A stretch of 64,000 nt of DNA from Dyella sp. C11 (GTDB lineage Bacteria > Pseudomonadota > Gammaproteobacteria > Xanthomonadales > Rhodanobacteraceae): contig NZ_QAVX01000006.1 in the NCBI RefSeq assembly GCF_003121485.1, positions 23,644 through 87,643 of the forward strand, in the 5' to 3' direction. The notes beneath the pieces were generated by a model that saw only the letters and a list, made by a program, of their open reading frames with translations, did not search any database and was not told the DNA's origin. Position numbers and translations under genes: made by a program. The stretch's first letter is position 1. Each line of letters opens with the position of its first letter. Of the stretch, positions 48,142-58,800 are shown one piece after another.

Positions 48142-48362
48142 GGTCAGTCTCCTTAAGGCCGCTGGGAGGCCGGCTGCATTGGCCGGAAAACGCGTTGAAC
48201 GGGTTTTGACATGATGTCCGCTGCTTGGTGTGGCTGTGTCCGGGCATGGATGGCCGCACAAACGGCGACCATTCTACCAGAGCCGGGCGACGATTCCCCA
48301 CCCGTGCCCGGCCTGGGACCCACTCGCGCCATGAAGGTTCAGGCCCGGCGGGCCCGGCACGC

Positions 48363-49676
48363 CTAGAAGGCTTCCTGTTCCTCGGAGCCCAGCAACTCCC
48401 GCAGAAGTGCGGCTTCGGTGGCGCTGCCGCCGCTGAGGGGCGCGATGACGCTGCGAGGCGCATCGATATTCAGGCGCCAGCCGTCCTCGTCCACTTCCTC
48501 ACCAGCAATGGCGCCCGCCGCCTTCAGGCGTGCATGCAGGCGGCCAGCGGAATGCGGCAGGCGAAGTTCGGACTGCACGCGGTCGCCGCCCAGCAATTCA
48601 CCCAAGGCCTGACGAAGCAGGTCAAGCCCCTGCCCGGTCGCGGCCGACAGCCACACCGTGGTCGGACGGCCTTCGCCGTCGCGATCGATGCGTGGCTCGG
48701 CACCCGCCAGGTCGATCTTGTTCATCACGCGCAGCTGCGGCAGGTCGCCCGCGTCGATTTCCTCAAGCACGTTGTCAACGACCTGAGCGAGACGCTCGCG
48801 CTCTTCGTCCGCCGCGTCACTCACGTGCAGCAGCAGGTCGGCATCGCGCGCTTCGGCCAGCGTGCCGCGGAAGGCGGCGACCAGATCGTGGGGCAATTCG
48901 CGCACGAAACCCACGGTGTCGGCCAGCACGGCGGGACCGCACGAAAGCCCTTCAAGCTTGCGCACCGTGGGGTCCAGCGTGGCGAACAGCAGGTCGGCGG
49001 CAAACACCTCGCCTTCGGTCAGCACGTTGAACAAGGTCGACTTGCCGGCATTGGTGTAACCCACCAGGGCGACACGCGGCACCGTGTTGCGCATGCGCGC
49101 GCGACGCTGCTGCACGCGCTGCGTCTGCACCTTTTCGAGGCGCTTGGTAAGCATTTTCACCCGCTCGGCCAGCAGGCGGCGGTCGGTTTCCAGCTGGGTT
49201 TCGCCCGGACCGCGGTTGCCGATGGCACCGCCGCGCTGGGCATCCAGATGGGTCCAGCCGCGAACCAGACGCGTGGCGAGATGCTTGAGCTGGGCCAGCT
49301 CCACCTCGAGCTTGCCTTCGTGCGAACGGGCGCGCTGGGCGAAGATGTCCAGGATCAGCCCCGCCCGGTCCACCACGCGGATGTTGAGCAGCTTTTCGAG
49401 GTTGCGCTCCTGCACCGGCGTCAGCAGGTGATCGACCAGCACCAGGTCCGCACCCATGGCCCGCGCGGCCTCGGCCACCTCGTCGGCCTTGCCGGTGCCG
49501 ATGTAATAGCGCGGATTGGGCACGTCGATGCGTGCAGGAATGCTGCCGAGAATCTCGGCGCCGGCCGAGCGAACCAGCTCGGCGAATTCTTCGGCGCGAC
49601 GCACTGCATCGCCCTCGCCGCGGGAATGCGGGAGAACGAGAAGGGCGCGTTCGCCTTTCTTTTGACGATCAAACAA
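48363..49676 (-). CDS. hflX: GTPase HflX
   Basis: 437 residues. The best start is TTG at 49676 (MFDRQKKGERALLVLPHSRG); no ATG fits. N-terminal HflX domain with RYYIGTGKADEVAEAARAMG and the Gly-rich linker GGAIGNRGPGETQLETDRR. G domain: G1 GYTNAGKST, G3 DTVGFVRELP, G4 NKIDL. It splits and rescues 70S ribosomes, mainly under heat stress. It lies between hfq and hflK, as in E. coli. Confidence 0.95.
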   Translation of the reverse strand: MFDRQKKGERALLVLPHSRGEGDAVRRAEEFAELVRSAGAEILGSIPARIDVPNPRYYIGTGKADEVAEAARAMGADLVLVDHLLTPVQERNLEKLLNIRVVDRAGLILDIFAQRARSHEGKLEVELAQLKHLATRLVRGWTHLDAQRGGAIGNRGPGETQLETDRRLLAERVKMLTKRLEKVQTQRVQQRRARMRNTVPRVALVGYTNAGKSTLFNVLTEGEVFAADLLFATLDPTVRKLEGLSCGPAVLADTVGFVRELPHDLVAAFRGTLAEARDADLLLHVSDAADEERERLAQVVDNVLEEIDAGDLPQLRVMNKIDLAGAEPRIDRDGEGRPTTVWLSAATGQGLDLLRQALGELLGGDRVQSELRLPHSAGRLHARLKAAGAIAGEEVDEDGWRLNIDAPRSVIAPLSGGSATEAALLRELLGSEEQEAF

Positions 49677-49823
49677 TGACGGATGAGCCTTTATGGAGAC
49701 GCCGCGCCGTGGGCCACGAAGGACCCACGGCGCGAATCGGAGCGGAAAGTGTATGCGGTTGCGCGGCCAGCCGATAAGGCCGGGGCGCCTTCCCTACTCA
49801 GATGGGTCGACTCTCCCGCCGAA

Positions 49824-50090
49824 TCAACCTTCCGATTCGGCCGCACCCGGGGCGTCGCCGTGCCCGTCGTGGCCGTTGCCGACGCGAACGTTGCGGCTGG
49901 GAACCACGGTGGAAATGGCGTGCTTGTAGACCATCTGGCTGACCTGGTTGCGCAGCAGCACCACGAACTGATCAAACGATTCGATCGTGCCCTGCAGCTT
50001 GATGCCATTCACCAGGTAGATGGCGACCGGAACGCGCTCGCGGCGCAGTGCATTGAGAAATGGATCTTGCAACGATTGCCCTTTGGACAT
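49824..50090 (-). CDS. hfq: RNA chaperone Hfq
   Basis: 88 residues from ATG 50090, preceded by GGGGAG. Sm1 motif [20 protein letters not shown] and [19 protein letters not shown], Sm2 motif [12 protein letters not shown]. The C-terminal tail ([19 protein letters not shown]) is short and acidic. It forms a hexamer that pairs small RNAs with messages. It lies between miaA and hflX. Confidence 0.98.
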   Translation of the reverse strand: MSKGQSLQDPFLNALRRERVPVAIYLVNGIKLQGTIESFDQFVVLLRNQVSQMVYKHAISTVVPSRNVRVGNGHDGHGDAPGAAESEG

Positions 50091-50249
50091 TTTATGTTCT
50101 CCCCTCGCAACGGACGGACCGGGATAAAAGACGCATGACGCGCCCCGGTCCAAGGCGGAGGAATATTAACCACTTTTAAATCGTTGATGAAAGGGAAAAT
50201 GCACGCTTTCATCATGTGTGAAAAAGACGTTTAGAAAATCAGCAAAACA

Positions 50250-51200
50250 TTAACGCCGAGTTCCAAGAAAAAGCGCCAAAGCTTGATCGGCCGTGGCTTT
50301 CAGCACTGGTCGTTCGGGGTCCAATACCCGCGCATCGAGTTCGCCGCGCAACCATGTCATCTGGCGCTTGGCAAGCTGACGGGTGGCAAAGACGCCACGA
50401 TCGCGAAACTCTCCTGCGGGGATTTGGCCATCCAGATACTCCCATGCCTGGCGGTAGCCCACCGCGCGGATAGCCGGCAGGTCCGCATGCAGGTCGCCGC
50501 GGGCGCGCAAGGTTCGCACCTCGTCAAGAAACCCGTCTTTCAGCATGGCGTCGAAGCGCTGGGCGATGCGTGCGTGCAACGGGGCGCGATCCTCAGGAAC
50601 CAGTGCCAGCTTGAGCACGCGCCAGGGGAAACGCTCGCCCGTGCCGCCGCGTTGTTGCTCCGACATGGGGCGACCGGTGAGCTCGATAACTTCAAGCGCG
50701 CGCTGGACGCGTTGCGCGTCGTTGGGGCCGATGCGCGCCGCCGCCGCAGGATCGAGCGCGGCGAGACGCGCGTGCATGGCAGGCCAGCCTTCCGTCGCCG
50801 CTTCGGCCGACAACCGTTCGCGAACCTGCGGATCGGCCTCGGGCAGTTGGGAAAGCCCCTGCTGCAATGCACGGAAATACAGCCCGGTGCCACCGACCAG
50901 CAGCGGCACCCTGCCCTGTGCCGTGATGTCCTGCATGGCAGCCATGGCATCACCGCGAAAATCGGCCGCCGAATAAGGTTCAGCCGGATCGCGGATATCG
51001 ATAAGCCGATGCGGATAACGCGCCAGTGTCGCCGCATCGGGTTTGGCCGAGCCGATATCCAGGCCGCGATAAACCAGCGCGGAATCCACGCTGATCAGAT
51101 CGACGGGAAAACGTTCGCTCAATGCGCAGGCGAGCGCGGTCTTGCCCGACGCGGTCGGGCCCATCAGAAACACGGCGAGCGGGCGCTGATCGATCGGCAT
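50250..51200 (-). CDS. miaA: tRNA dimethylallyltransferase MiaA
   Basis: 316 residues. P-loop [30 protein letters not shown] for tRNA and substrate contact, [19 protein letters not shown], and [17 protein letters not shown] are family motifs. It adds dimethylallyl to A37 of tRNAs reading UNN codons. First gene of the miaA-hfq-hflX series. It has REP family 2 just upstream. Confidence 0.96.
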   Translation of the reverse strand: MPIDQRPLAVFLMGPTASGKTALACALSERFPVDLISVDSALVYRGLDIGSAKPDAATLARYPHRLIDIRDPAEPYSAADFRGDAMAAMQDITAQGRVPLLVGGTGLYFRALQQGLSQLPEADPQVRERLSAEAATEGWPAMHARLAALDPAAAARIGPNDAQRVQRALEVIELTGRPMSEQQRGGTGERFPWRVLKLALVPEDRAPLHARIAQRFDAMLKDGFLDEVRTLRARGDLHADLPAIRAVGYRQAWEYLDGQIPAGEFRDRGVFATRQLAKRQMTWLRGELDARVLDPERPVLKATADQALALFLGTRR

Positions 51201-51230
51201 TCGCGCATTCTAATGGCGAAGGCCGCGTTT

Positions 51231-51306
51231 CTGTGGGAGTACACCCGGTGCGTGACTCGCCGTCACCGAGTGGCGCGGCATGTCGCGCACAGGGTGCGCT
51301 CCCACA
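51231..51306. repeat. REP family 2 pair, copy A
   Basis: Arms ctgtgggagtacacccggtg and ...gcgcacagggtgcgctccc flank a short centre. It is one half of a duplicated block with 51410-51485. Confidence 0.88.
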
Positions 51307-51321
51307 ACAGGGCGAGTGCGG

Positions 51322-51405
51322 TCAGCTGTAGAACTCCAGCATGCCGCAGACCAGGTGATACCTCGAGCCGACGATCCTGATCTTGCCGTCCTTCTCCAAG
51401 CCGTC
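51322..51405 (-). pseudogene. Remnant of a second copy of the adjacent carbonic anhydrase 3-prime end
   Basis: These about 84 bases align with the last 84 bases of the exported carbonic anhydrase gene (51503-51586) at about 85 percent identity, including the stop codon. The translated pieces compare as GLEKDGKIRIVGSRYHLVCG here and GLEKDGKIKIVGSMYHLVGG in the gene. The remnant has no upstream gene part; a REP takes its place. It cannot make a functional enzyme. Confidence 0.85.
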
Positions 51406-51409
51406 TACT

Positions 51410-51485
51410 TGTGGGAGCGCACCCTGTGCGCGACTCGCGATCACCGGACGGTGCGGCATGTCGCGCACAGGGTGCGCTCCCACAA
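51410..51485. repeat. REP family 2 pair, copy B
   Basis: gtgggagcgcaccctgtgcg and its inverse cgcgcacagggtgcgctccc with a 20-base centre, between the gene remnant and the intact carbonic anhydrase. Confidence 0.9.
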
Positions 51486-51502
51486 CAACAGAGTGAGTGC
51501 TA

Positions 51503-52252
51503 TCAGCTGTAGAACTCCACCGCACCGCCTACGAGGTGGTACATCGAGCCGACAATCTTGATCTTGCCGTCCTTCTCCAGGCCGGCGAGCACGTCGCTCC
51601 GGCGACGGATCTCGTCGATGGTGTGGCGCACATTGGTCGCCGCCACGGCATCGACGTAGGCGTCGTTCTTGCTGCTGCGGTCACCGTTGAACTGGGTGGC
51701 ATCAACGGCGGGCTTGATCTTGTCGAGCAGACCCGTGAGGTTGCCGAGCTTGGCGTTGTCGATGGCGCCCTTGATGGCGCCGCATGCGGTATGCCCCATC
51801 ACCAGCACCACCTTGGCGCCGGCCAGCGCACAGGCGAATTCCATGCTGCCCAGCAGATCGTCATTGGCGATATTGCCCGCGACGCGCGCGTTGAACAGGT
51901 CGCCGATGCCGGTATCGAAGACGATCTCGGCCGGTGCACGCGAGTCGATGCAGCTCAGGATCACGGCAGCGGGATATTGCCCGCCCGCGCTCGTGCGCTT
52001 TTGCCCGAGGTAATCGTGGGCCTGCATCTTGCCGGAGCGGAAACGGTCATTGCCTTCTTTGAGCAGCGCGATGATGCGATCTGGCGTCAGGGCATCGCGT
52101 TGTTCCTTGGTCAGCGCGACGTCTCGCGCCTCACTTGGCGAAACCCACGACAGGCCACCCACAGCGGCGAAGGCTGCGACGCCCAACGACGATTTCAGCA
52201 AGGAACGGCGAGCGGCATCCGGTGCGTGTTCGCAACAGTTATCGTGGTCCAT
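51503..52252 (-). CDS. Beta-carbonic anhydrase with twin-arginine signal peptide
   Basis: 249 residues. The N-terminus has ARRSLLKSSLGVAAFAAVGG, a twin-arginine (Tat) signal, so export of a folded metalloprotein is expected. Zinc and catalytic residues are in VILSCIDSRAPAEIVFDTGI (Cys, Asp, Arg) and VMGHTACGAIKGA (His, Cys). It converts CO2 and bicarbonate in the periplasm. Single gene, minus strand, with a duplicated 3-prime fragment downstream. It complements the cytoplasmic enzyme at 4 kb. Confidence 0.94.
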   Translation of the reverse strand: MDHDNCCEHAPDAARRSLLKSSLGVAAFAAVGGLSWVSPSEARDVALTKEQRDALTPDRIIALLKEGNDRFRSGKMQAHDYLGQKRTSAGGQYPAAVILSCIDSRAPAEIVFDTGIGDLFNARVAGNIANDDLLGSMEFACALAGAKVVLVMGHTACGAIKGAIDNAKLGNLTGLLDKIKPAVDATQFNGDRSSKNDAYVDAVAATNVRHTIDEIRRRSDVLAGLEKDGKIKIVGSMYHLVGGAVEFYS

Positions 52253-52332
52253 AAAGCCCCCAAGGCGTGCATGAAGCGCTTACTGCACGCCCGGGGCGAT
52301 GAAACCGTTGTGAACCGGCCCGCCCCCAGGAA

Positions 52333-54495
52333 TCAACGCGCAGGCACGCCCATTTCCTTGAGCAGCTGCGGTGCCGGATAGACCTTGTCCATCAGCCAGC
52401 GCATGTAGCGCAGGTCCACATGGATGGCCCGCTTGTAGCGTGGATCGAACATCCAGCTGGCACTGACCGCTTCCCAGTTGCTGTCGAAATTGAGGCCGAC
52501 CAGTTCGCCCCTGGCGTTGAGCACCGGCGAGCCGGAGTTGCCGCCGGTGGTGTCCAGGTTGCTGAGGAAATCGACGGGCATCAGGCCTGATTTCGCGTCG
52601 GCATAGCCTTCGTAATCGCCCTTGGCGATGGCATCGAGCAAGGGCTTCGGCGCATCGAAGGGCGCCACACCGGTGTTCTTTTCAACGATGCCGGCCGTCG
52701 TGGTTTGCGGTTCATACGACACCGCATCGCGCGCCTTGAGCGGGGTGACCTTGCCGTAGCTCACGCGCAGCGTGCTGTTGGCATCGGGGTAAACCGCGCG
52801 CCCCTGCTTTTCGCGGTAAGCGATCAATGCATCCATATAAGCCGGGCGAACGCGCAGCAGCTCGCCTTCGCGCGTCTTGCGCTCGTCTTCCTGGCGCAGC
52901 AGCGCCGGTTGCAACTGGAACGCCAGCGACAGCAAGGCGTCATCCGCATGGCTCACCGCGGCCGGTTCGGCATTCAGCCATTCAAGTCGCCGGGGCTCAT
53001 CACCAAGATGGGTGGCGCTGTACACCTGATCGAGTTTCCTGGCGAGCTCCTCAGGTGTGCGACCGAAGGCGGCATCGAATTCGGGGAAACGCTGTGCGTC
53101 AGGCAGTTTCTGGTAGCGGGTGAGCAACGCGCTGAGAAGACGCTTCTCGACCGCGGGATCGTAGCGGCGCTGCACCTGGCGAAGCATGCCGGCGATCAGG
53201 TCTTCGTCGCGCTTCTGGTAGCCCGCTTCACGCTGCGCATCCGGCAGCGCGCGTTCGTGCGCGAGCCGTTGCAGGGTGATGGCCGAGCGCAGCAACTGCG
53301 TCTGGCTTTGCATCAAGCCCAGCAGGAGATCGCGCTCGCGCGTGGCGCTGCCAGCGGCAATCAGGTGATTGACCTCATCGATCTGCGGTCGCAACGTGCC
53401 GGCCTGCGGCTGCGCGGCGAGCCACGTCATCATGGCGTCTTCGTCGTTGCGGCGGATGGTGACGGCGTCGCTGCGCCGCAGGCCGTCCAGTTCGCCTTCG
53501 AAACGCTTGATGTTGTTCTTGAGCGACTGCAGCTGCGAGGCGTAGCGGATGGCCGCCTGACGATCATCCCGTCCGGTGTCCTCGATGACGTGTTGCAACT
53601 GCTGCATCACCTGCACCGTCGTGGGCAAACGCCATTCCACCTGGTCCGCGAACTCGGCCGCCGTGCGGTGCCGGTAGGTGATGCCCGGATAACCCGCAAG
53701 CATCACGAAATCGCCGTCGTGCACGCCATCGCGAGCGACCTGCAGGTGCGCGGGCGGATGGTAGGGCACGTTGTCGTTTGCGTAATCCGCCGGCTTGCCG
53801 TCCTTGCCCACATAGGCGCGCAGCAGGGTGAAATCACCCGCATGGCGTGGCCAGACGAAGTTGTCCACTTCATCGCCGTAATTGCCGATGGCGCGCGGCG
53901 GCGCATAGACCAGACGAATGTCGCGAAGCTCCAGCTGCTTCACCAGATAGAAATCGCGGCCGTAGAACATGTTGACCACGCTGCAACGCATGCCGGGCTC
54001 GCGCTCGCATTCGGCCACCAGCGTTTTGCTGATGGCGTCGATGGCGTCGAAATAGGCACGCCCTGTCTTGCCATGCGCCGCGGCGAGCACCTTGTCGCTG
54101 ACCTTGTCGAAGCCCGTGGTCACGCGCAGGCGAAAATCGGGATTGGCCGGGAGTTCTTCACCACGCGCGTGTGAAACGAAACCGTTCTGGATCAGGTCGC
54201 GCTGTGCGTTGCTGTTGTACTGGATCACGCCAAAGGCGACATGGTGGTTGGTGAGTACCAGGCCATCGTCGCTGATGAACGAGCCGGTGGCGCCGCCCAC
54301 TTTCACCACCGCATTGAGCGGCGCCTTGGTGAGGTCCGCGAGGTCGGATGGATTGCCCTGGAAGCCGGCGGCGTGCAGCTGCCTGGCAATGCTGGGCAAT
54401 TGCGACGGCATCCACATGCCTTCGTCGGCTTGAGTCGGTGTTGCCATGGCCAGTCCCAGTGCCGCGGTCAGCAGCGTCAACGTCCATCGTTTCAT
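52333..54495 (-). CDS. S46-family dipeptidyl-peptidase (DPP7/DPP11 type)
   Basis: 720 residues, normal for S46. Signal peptide [20 protein letters not shown], cut near TQA-DE. The mature start [15 protein letters not shown] is typical. Triad: His in [11 protein letters not shown] (about residue 84), Asp in the [19 protein letters not shown] region, Ser654 in [12 protein letters not shown]. It cuts dipeptides from peptide N-termini in the periplasm. Residue 672, which sets P1 specificity (Gly in DPP7/DAP BII, Arg in DPP11 by alignment from the catalytic Ser), is a Ser here (GLNFDSNWE). Confidence 0.93.
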   Translation of the reverse strand: MKRWTLTLLTAALGLAMATPTQADEGMWMPSQLPSIARQLHAAGFQGNPSDLADLTKAPLNAVVKVGGATGSFISDDGLVLTNHHVAFGVIQYNSNAQRDLIQNGFVSHARGEELPANPDFRLRVTTGFDKVSDKVLAAAHGKTGRAYFDAIDAISKTLVAECEREPGMRCSVVNMFYGRDFYLVKQLELRDIRLVYAPPRAIGNYGDEVDNFVWPRHAGDFTLLRAYVGKDGKPADYANDNVPYHPPAHLQVARDGVHDGDFVMLAGYPGITYRHRTAAEFADQVEWRLPTTVQVMQQLQHVIEDTGRDDRQAAIRYASQLQSLKNNIKRFEGELDGLRRSDAVTIRRNDEDAMMTWLAAQPQAGTLRPQIDEVNHLIAAGSATRERDLLLGLMQSQTQLLRSAITLQRLAHERALPDAQREAGYQKRDEDLIAGMLRQVQRRYDPAVEKRLLSALLTRYQKLPDAQRFPEFDAAFGRTPEELARKLDQVYSATHLGDEPRRLEWLNAEPAAVSHADDALLSLAFQLQPALLRQEDERKTREGELLRVRPAYMDALIAYREKQGRAVYPDANSTLRVSYGKVTPLKARDAVSYEPQTTTAGIVEKNTGVAPFDAPKPLLDAIAKGDYEGYADAKSGLMPVDFLSNLDTTGGNSGSPVLNARGELVGLNFDSNWEAVSASWMFDPRYKRAIHVDLRYMRWLMDKVYPAPQLLKEMGVPAR

Positions 54496-54634
54496 GCCGG
54501 TCCTTCAACGGATATCGCAAAATATTGCGACCCTATCCGCTTCCCGCCCCGGCGGCAACGCTGCACTGCACGACGCAGCGCGTTCGCCCGCCTCTTATAA
54601 TTGTCGTTTTCCCGCCCTTCCCCACGGAAATCCC

Positions 54635-55669
54635 ATGCCTCAGATGATGAAAGCCCTGGTCAAGCGCAACCCCGAACAGGGCATCTGGATGGAAGAAGTC
54701 CCCGTTCCCGAGGTCGGCCCCAACGAGGTGCTGATCAAGATGGAAAAGACCGCGATCTGCGGCACGGACCTGCACATCTACAAGTGGGACGACTGGTCCC
54801 AGCGCACCATCAAGCCGGGCCTGACCATCGGCCATGAGTTCGTCGGCCGCATCGTGGAGATCGGCCCGGGCGTCACCGGCTACAAGATCGGCGACCGCGT
54901 GTCCGCCGAGGGCCATATCGTGTGCGGCCACTGCCGCAACTGCCGCGCCGGCCGCCAGCACCTGTGCCCGAACACCGTGGGCATCGGCGTGAACCGCAAT
55001 GGCGCGTTCGCCGAATACATGACCATGCCGGCGTCCAACCTGTGGCCGATTCCGGACCAGATCCCGTCCGAGCTGGCTGCCTTCTTCGACCCCTACGGCA
55101 ACGCCGCGCATTGCGCGCTGGAGTTCGACCTGATCGGCGAAGACGTGCTGATCACCGGCGCCGGCCCCATCGGCATCATCGCTGCGGGCATCGCCAAGCA
55201 TGTGGGTGCACGTAACGTGGTGGTCACCGACATCAACGACTACCGTCTGAAGCTTGCCGCCGACATGGGCGCCACGCGCGTGGTGAACGTGGCCAACCAG
55301 TCGCTGAAGGACGTGATGAAGGACCTTCACATGGAAGGCTTCGACGTGGGCCTGGAGATGAGCGGCAACCCGCGCGCCTTCAACGACATGCTCGACTGCA
55401 TGTACCACGGCGGCAAGATCGCCCTGCTCGGCATTCTGCCCAAGGGTGCAGGCATCGACTGGGACAAGGTGATCTTCAAGGGCCTCACCATGCAGGGCAT
55501 CTACGGCCGTCGCATGTACGAGACCTGGTACAAGATGACCCAGATGGTGCTGACGGGTTTCCCGCTGCAGAAGGTGCTCACGCACCAGATCCACATCGAC
55601 GATTTCCAGAAGGGCTTCGACCTGATGGATGCCGGCAAGTGCGGCAAGGTCGTGTGCTCCTGGAACTGA
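54635..55669 (+). CDS. tdh: L-threonine 3-dehydrogenase
   Basis: 344 residues from ATG 54635 (ATG 54644 also possible). Zinc MDR enzyme: catalytic zinc Cys in [18 protein letters not shown] and GHEFVG. Structural zinc cysteines are in [19 protein letters not shown], and the NAD motif is [20 protein letters not shown]. It oxidises threonine to 2-amino-3-ketobutyrate, which Kbl (59.8 kb) splits into glycine and acetyl-CoA. Usually kbl and tdh are adjacent; here a large DUF748 gene lies between them. Confidence 0.97.
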   Translation: MPQMMKALVKRNPEQGIWMEEVPVPEVGPNEVLIKMEKTAICGTDLHIYKWDDWSQRTIKPGLTIGHEFVGRIVEIGPGVTGYKIGDRVSAEGHIVCGHCRNCRAGRQHLCPNTVGIGVNRNGAFAEYMTMPASNLWPIPDQIPSELAAFFDPYGNAAHCALEFDLIGEDVLITGAGPIGIIAAGIAKHVGARNVVVTDINDYRLKLAADMGATRVVNVANQSLKDVMKDLHMEGFDVGLEMSGNPRAFNDMLDCMYHGGKIALLGILPKGAGIDWDKVIFKGLTMQGIYGRRMYETWYKMTQMVLTGFPLQKVLTHQIHIDDFQKGFDLMDAGKCGKVVCSWN

Positions 55670-55697
55670 GCATCCACGAAACCATCACATAAATAAG

Positions 55698-55731
55698 CTT
55701 GGCCGCCGCATCCACGGCGGCCAAGTCGTTT
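55698..55731 (+). terminator. Rho-independent terminator of tdh
   Basis: 11-bp stem cttggccgccg / cggcggccaag, then tcgtttttt. Confidence 0.92.
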
Positions 55732-55850
55732 TTTGGATACTGCGGCACTAGTACACTCGGGCCAGGCGGCCGACAGAATCGCTGGGATTGTGAAGGTGCA
55801 CAGCCCAAAGGCTGTGTACGGTCGGCACGCGATGTCATGGGAGCATCGTG

Positions 55851-58800
55851 ATGGCGGGCCTTTTCAACCACTCTCGACTGGCCGCAGGACGCGACCGCGC
55901 CGTTGCCGTCTACAAATCTCGTCGAACGCGCAAGGTCGCACTGATCATCGCCATCGTGCTGATCGTGTTCGGCATCTTCGGGTTTCTTGCCGCGCCGTCC
56001 ATCATTCGAAGCCAGATCGAGAAACGCGCCAGCGTCGCGCTGCAACGCCCCGTCACCTTGGGCGCCGTGCATCTGAATCCCTATACGTTGCGGTTGGAAC
56101 TGGATCAGCTTCACATCGCGGATCGTGACGGCAAGTCCGCGTTCGTCGATATCGACCAGGCGGTGATCAATACCTCGTGGGCCTCGGTCTTCCGCATGGC
56201 ACCCGTGCTGGATGAGCTGACGCTGCAGCGTCCACGCATTCGCCTCGTGCGCACCGCCGATCAGCGCTTCAATTTCAGCGACATCATCGATCGCATCAAC
56301 TCCACACCGTCCGATCCGAAGGCGCCGCCCACGCGCTTTGCGCTGTCCAACATCAGCGTGCACAACGGCGACATCCAGTTTGCCGACGAAGCGCTGAAGA
56401 CCAACCATCACGTCGAGAAGCTGGAACTGGGCATTCCGTTCATCGCCAACCTGCCCAGCGACACGGATGTGTTCGTGCAGCCGCTGCTGTCGATGGACGT
56501 GGATGGCAGCCCGCTGCACATCCAGGGGCAGACCAAGCCCTTCGCGGATACGCGCGAGTCCACCGTCAATTTCCACATCGATCGCCTGGATCTGGCCAAG
56601 TACATCGGCTATGCGCCGACGACGCTGCCGGTGGCCATTCCCAAGGGCCAGCTCAGCGGCGACCTGGTACTCCACTTCGTCCAGGCCAAGCCGACACCGC
56701 AGCTGCAACTCACGGGCAAGCTGGAGCTGGATGACTTCGCGCTCAACAACAACACCGGGCAAGCGATACTCAGCCTGGGCAAAGGCACCGCGGATCTTGC
56801 CGATGTGCAGCCGCTGGAATCGCGCTACAACATCGGCGCGCTGGCACTCGATCAGGCGCAGCTCTATTACACCGCCGGCCCCGAAGGCCACAGCAACTTC
56901 GATTCATTGACCGCGGCACCGGCCAAACCCGAGCCGGACAAGAAGACGCAGCCCACCGATCTGCGCATCGCCTCGATGACGCTGACCAACAGCGCCATCC
57001 ACTACACCGATGCGGCCGGCAGCAAGATCGACATGGGCAACCTGCATGGGAGCCTGCGCGGGCTCAGCATGCTCGCGGCGCCTGCTGCCAACCTGGACAT
57101 GACCGCGCAGTTCTTCGGTGGCGAGCTTTCGTTCAAGGGCACGGTGGATCTCGCCAAGAACACGTTGGTCGGCACGATCGGCCAGCAGCAGGTTGACCTC
57201 GCCCCGCTGCAGGCCGCGACCTACCAGGGCCTTGCCGCGCGTGTGACGAAGGGCAAGCTCGATGCCAACGGCAAGCTGCAGGTGAACTGGGGCACGCCGT
57301 TCAACGTGCACCTTGCCGATGCCAAGGCTACGGTCACCGACTTTGCGATGGAGCCGCAATTCAAGGGCCAGGGCTCGCCCGTGGCCTGGAAAACCATGGA
57401 AGCGGAGATCACCCAGATCGACCTTGCCACGCAGCAGGCGCAACTGGGCACCGTGAAGGCAACGGGCTTGAGCCTGGATGTGCAACGCGACCGCCGCAAG
57501 TACATCAGTCTGGTGGATCTGTTTGCGGCAAAGAATGCGCCTGCGAAGAAGCCCGCCGGTCCACCGTGGCACTGGAGCGTGGCGCATCTGGCTTTCGACA
57601 ACGCGGCCGTGGCGTTCACGGACCTGGCGGCCGGCGACAAGCCGGTGAAGATCAGGATCGACTCGCTCAGCGGTGGCATGGACAACCTGAGCGACAAGCT
57701 CAACGAACCGCGCGACATGAAGTTGGCAGGCACGATCAACAAGGGCACGTTCACTGCCACCGGCAAGGTGCAGCCGCTGCCTTCGCTGGCCGATATCCAG
57801 CTTGTCACCCAGCGCCTGGATATCGCCACGTTCCAGCCGTACATCAGCGTGCCGTTGAACGTGACCATTTCCAGCGCACGCATCAGCAGCAACGGCAAGG
57901 TGCATTACGACGGACGCAGCGCTGACCCCAAGCTCACCTACAAGGGCAGTGCCGCGCTGGAACAGGTGCGCATCCAGGACAAGCTGACAGGCGATGACTT
58001 CCTCCGCTGGCGCACGCTCAGCGGCACAGGCATGGATGTCTCCTATGGCTATGGCGCGCCGCGCATGCACGTGGCCAATCTCGTGCTCAGTTCGTTCTAC
58101 GCGCGCATGATCGTCAACGCGAACGGCACGCTCAATCTTTCGGAAGTGGTGGCCAATCCGGAAGCGGCGCCCGTGTCGGTCACACGCGCCGACAACGAGC
58201 AGCCGGTCGGTGCGAAGCCGGCAGCGGCGGCATCGACACCGCCGCCTCCGCCACCCGTGCGCACACCAGGCCCTCAGACGAAGACCGGCGCCGCGGCGAC
58301 GCCTGCATCGGCGTCTTCCGCATCGGCACCGGAAGCGGACATCCACCTCCGCGGCATCACGCTGCTCAATGGCCAGCTCAACTACGCCGCCAACTTCATC
58401 AAGCCCAATTACACGGCCAACCTGACCAAGGTCACCGGCAAGATCGGCGCGTTCGGTCCCAAGCCGGGCGATCCGCCAGCGGATCTCTCCGTGCAGGCTG
58501 CGTTGAACGACAACTCGCCGGTAGATATCGACGGCACCATCAACCCCCTGCAGCCAGGGGCCTTCCTCGACATCAAGGGCAAGGCGAATGAGGTCGAACT
58601 GACAGGGCTGAGCGCCTATTCCACCAAATACACGGGCTATCCGATCACGGCCGGCAAGCTGACGATGGACGTCCATTACCAGCTGGACCAGCGCAAGCTC
58701 AACGCCGACAACCATATCTTCATCACGCAGCTCACCTTCGGCGATCGCGACGAAAGCCCCGGCATCAAGCATCTGCCGGTGAAGCTTGCGGTGGCGCTGT

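Noticed and set aside
51322..51525. Small 67-codon protein including the carbonic anhydrase tail
   Set aside because: Its N-terminal half is translated REP sequence, so it is a chance joining with the gene remnant.
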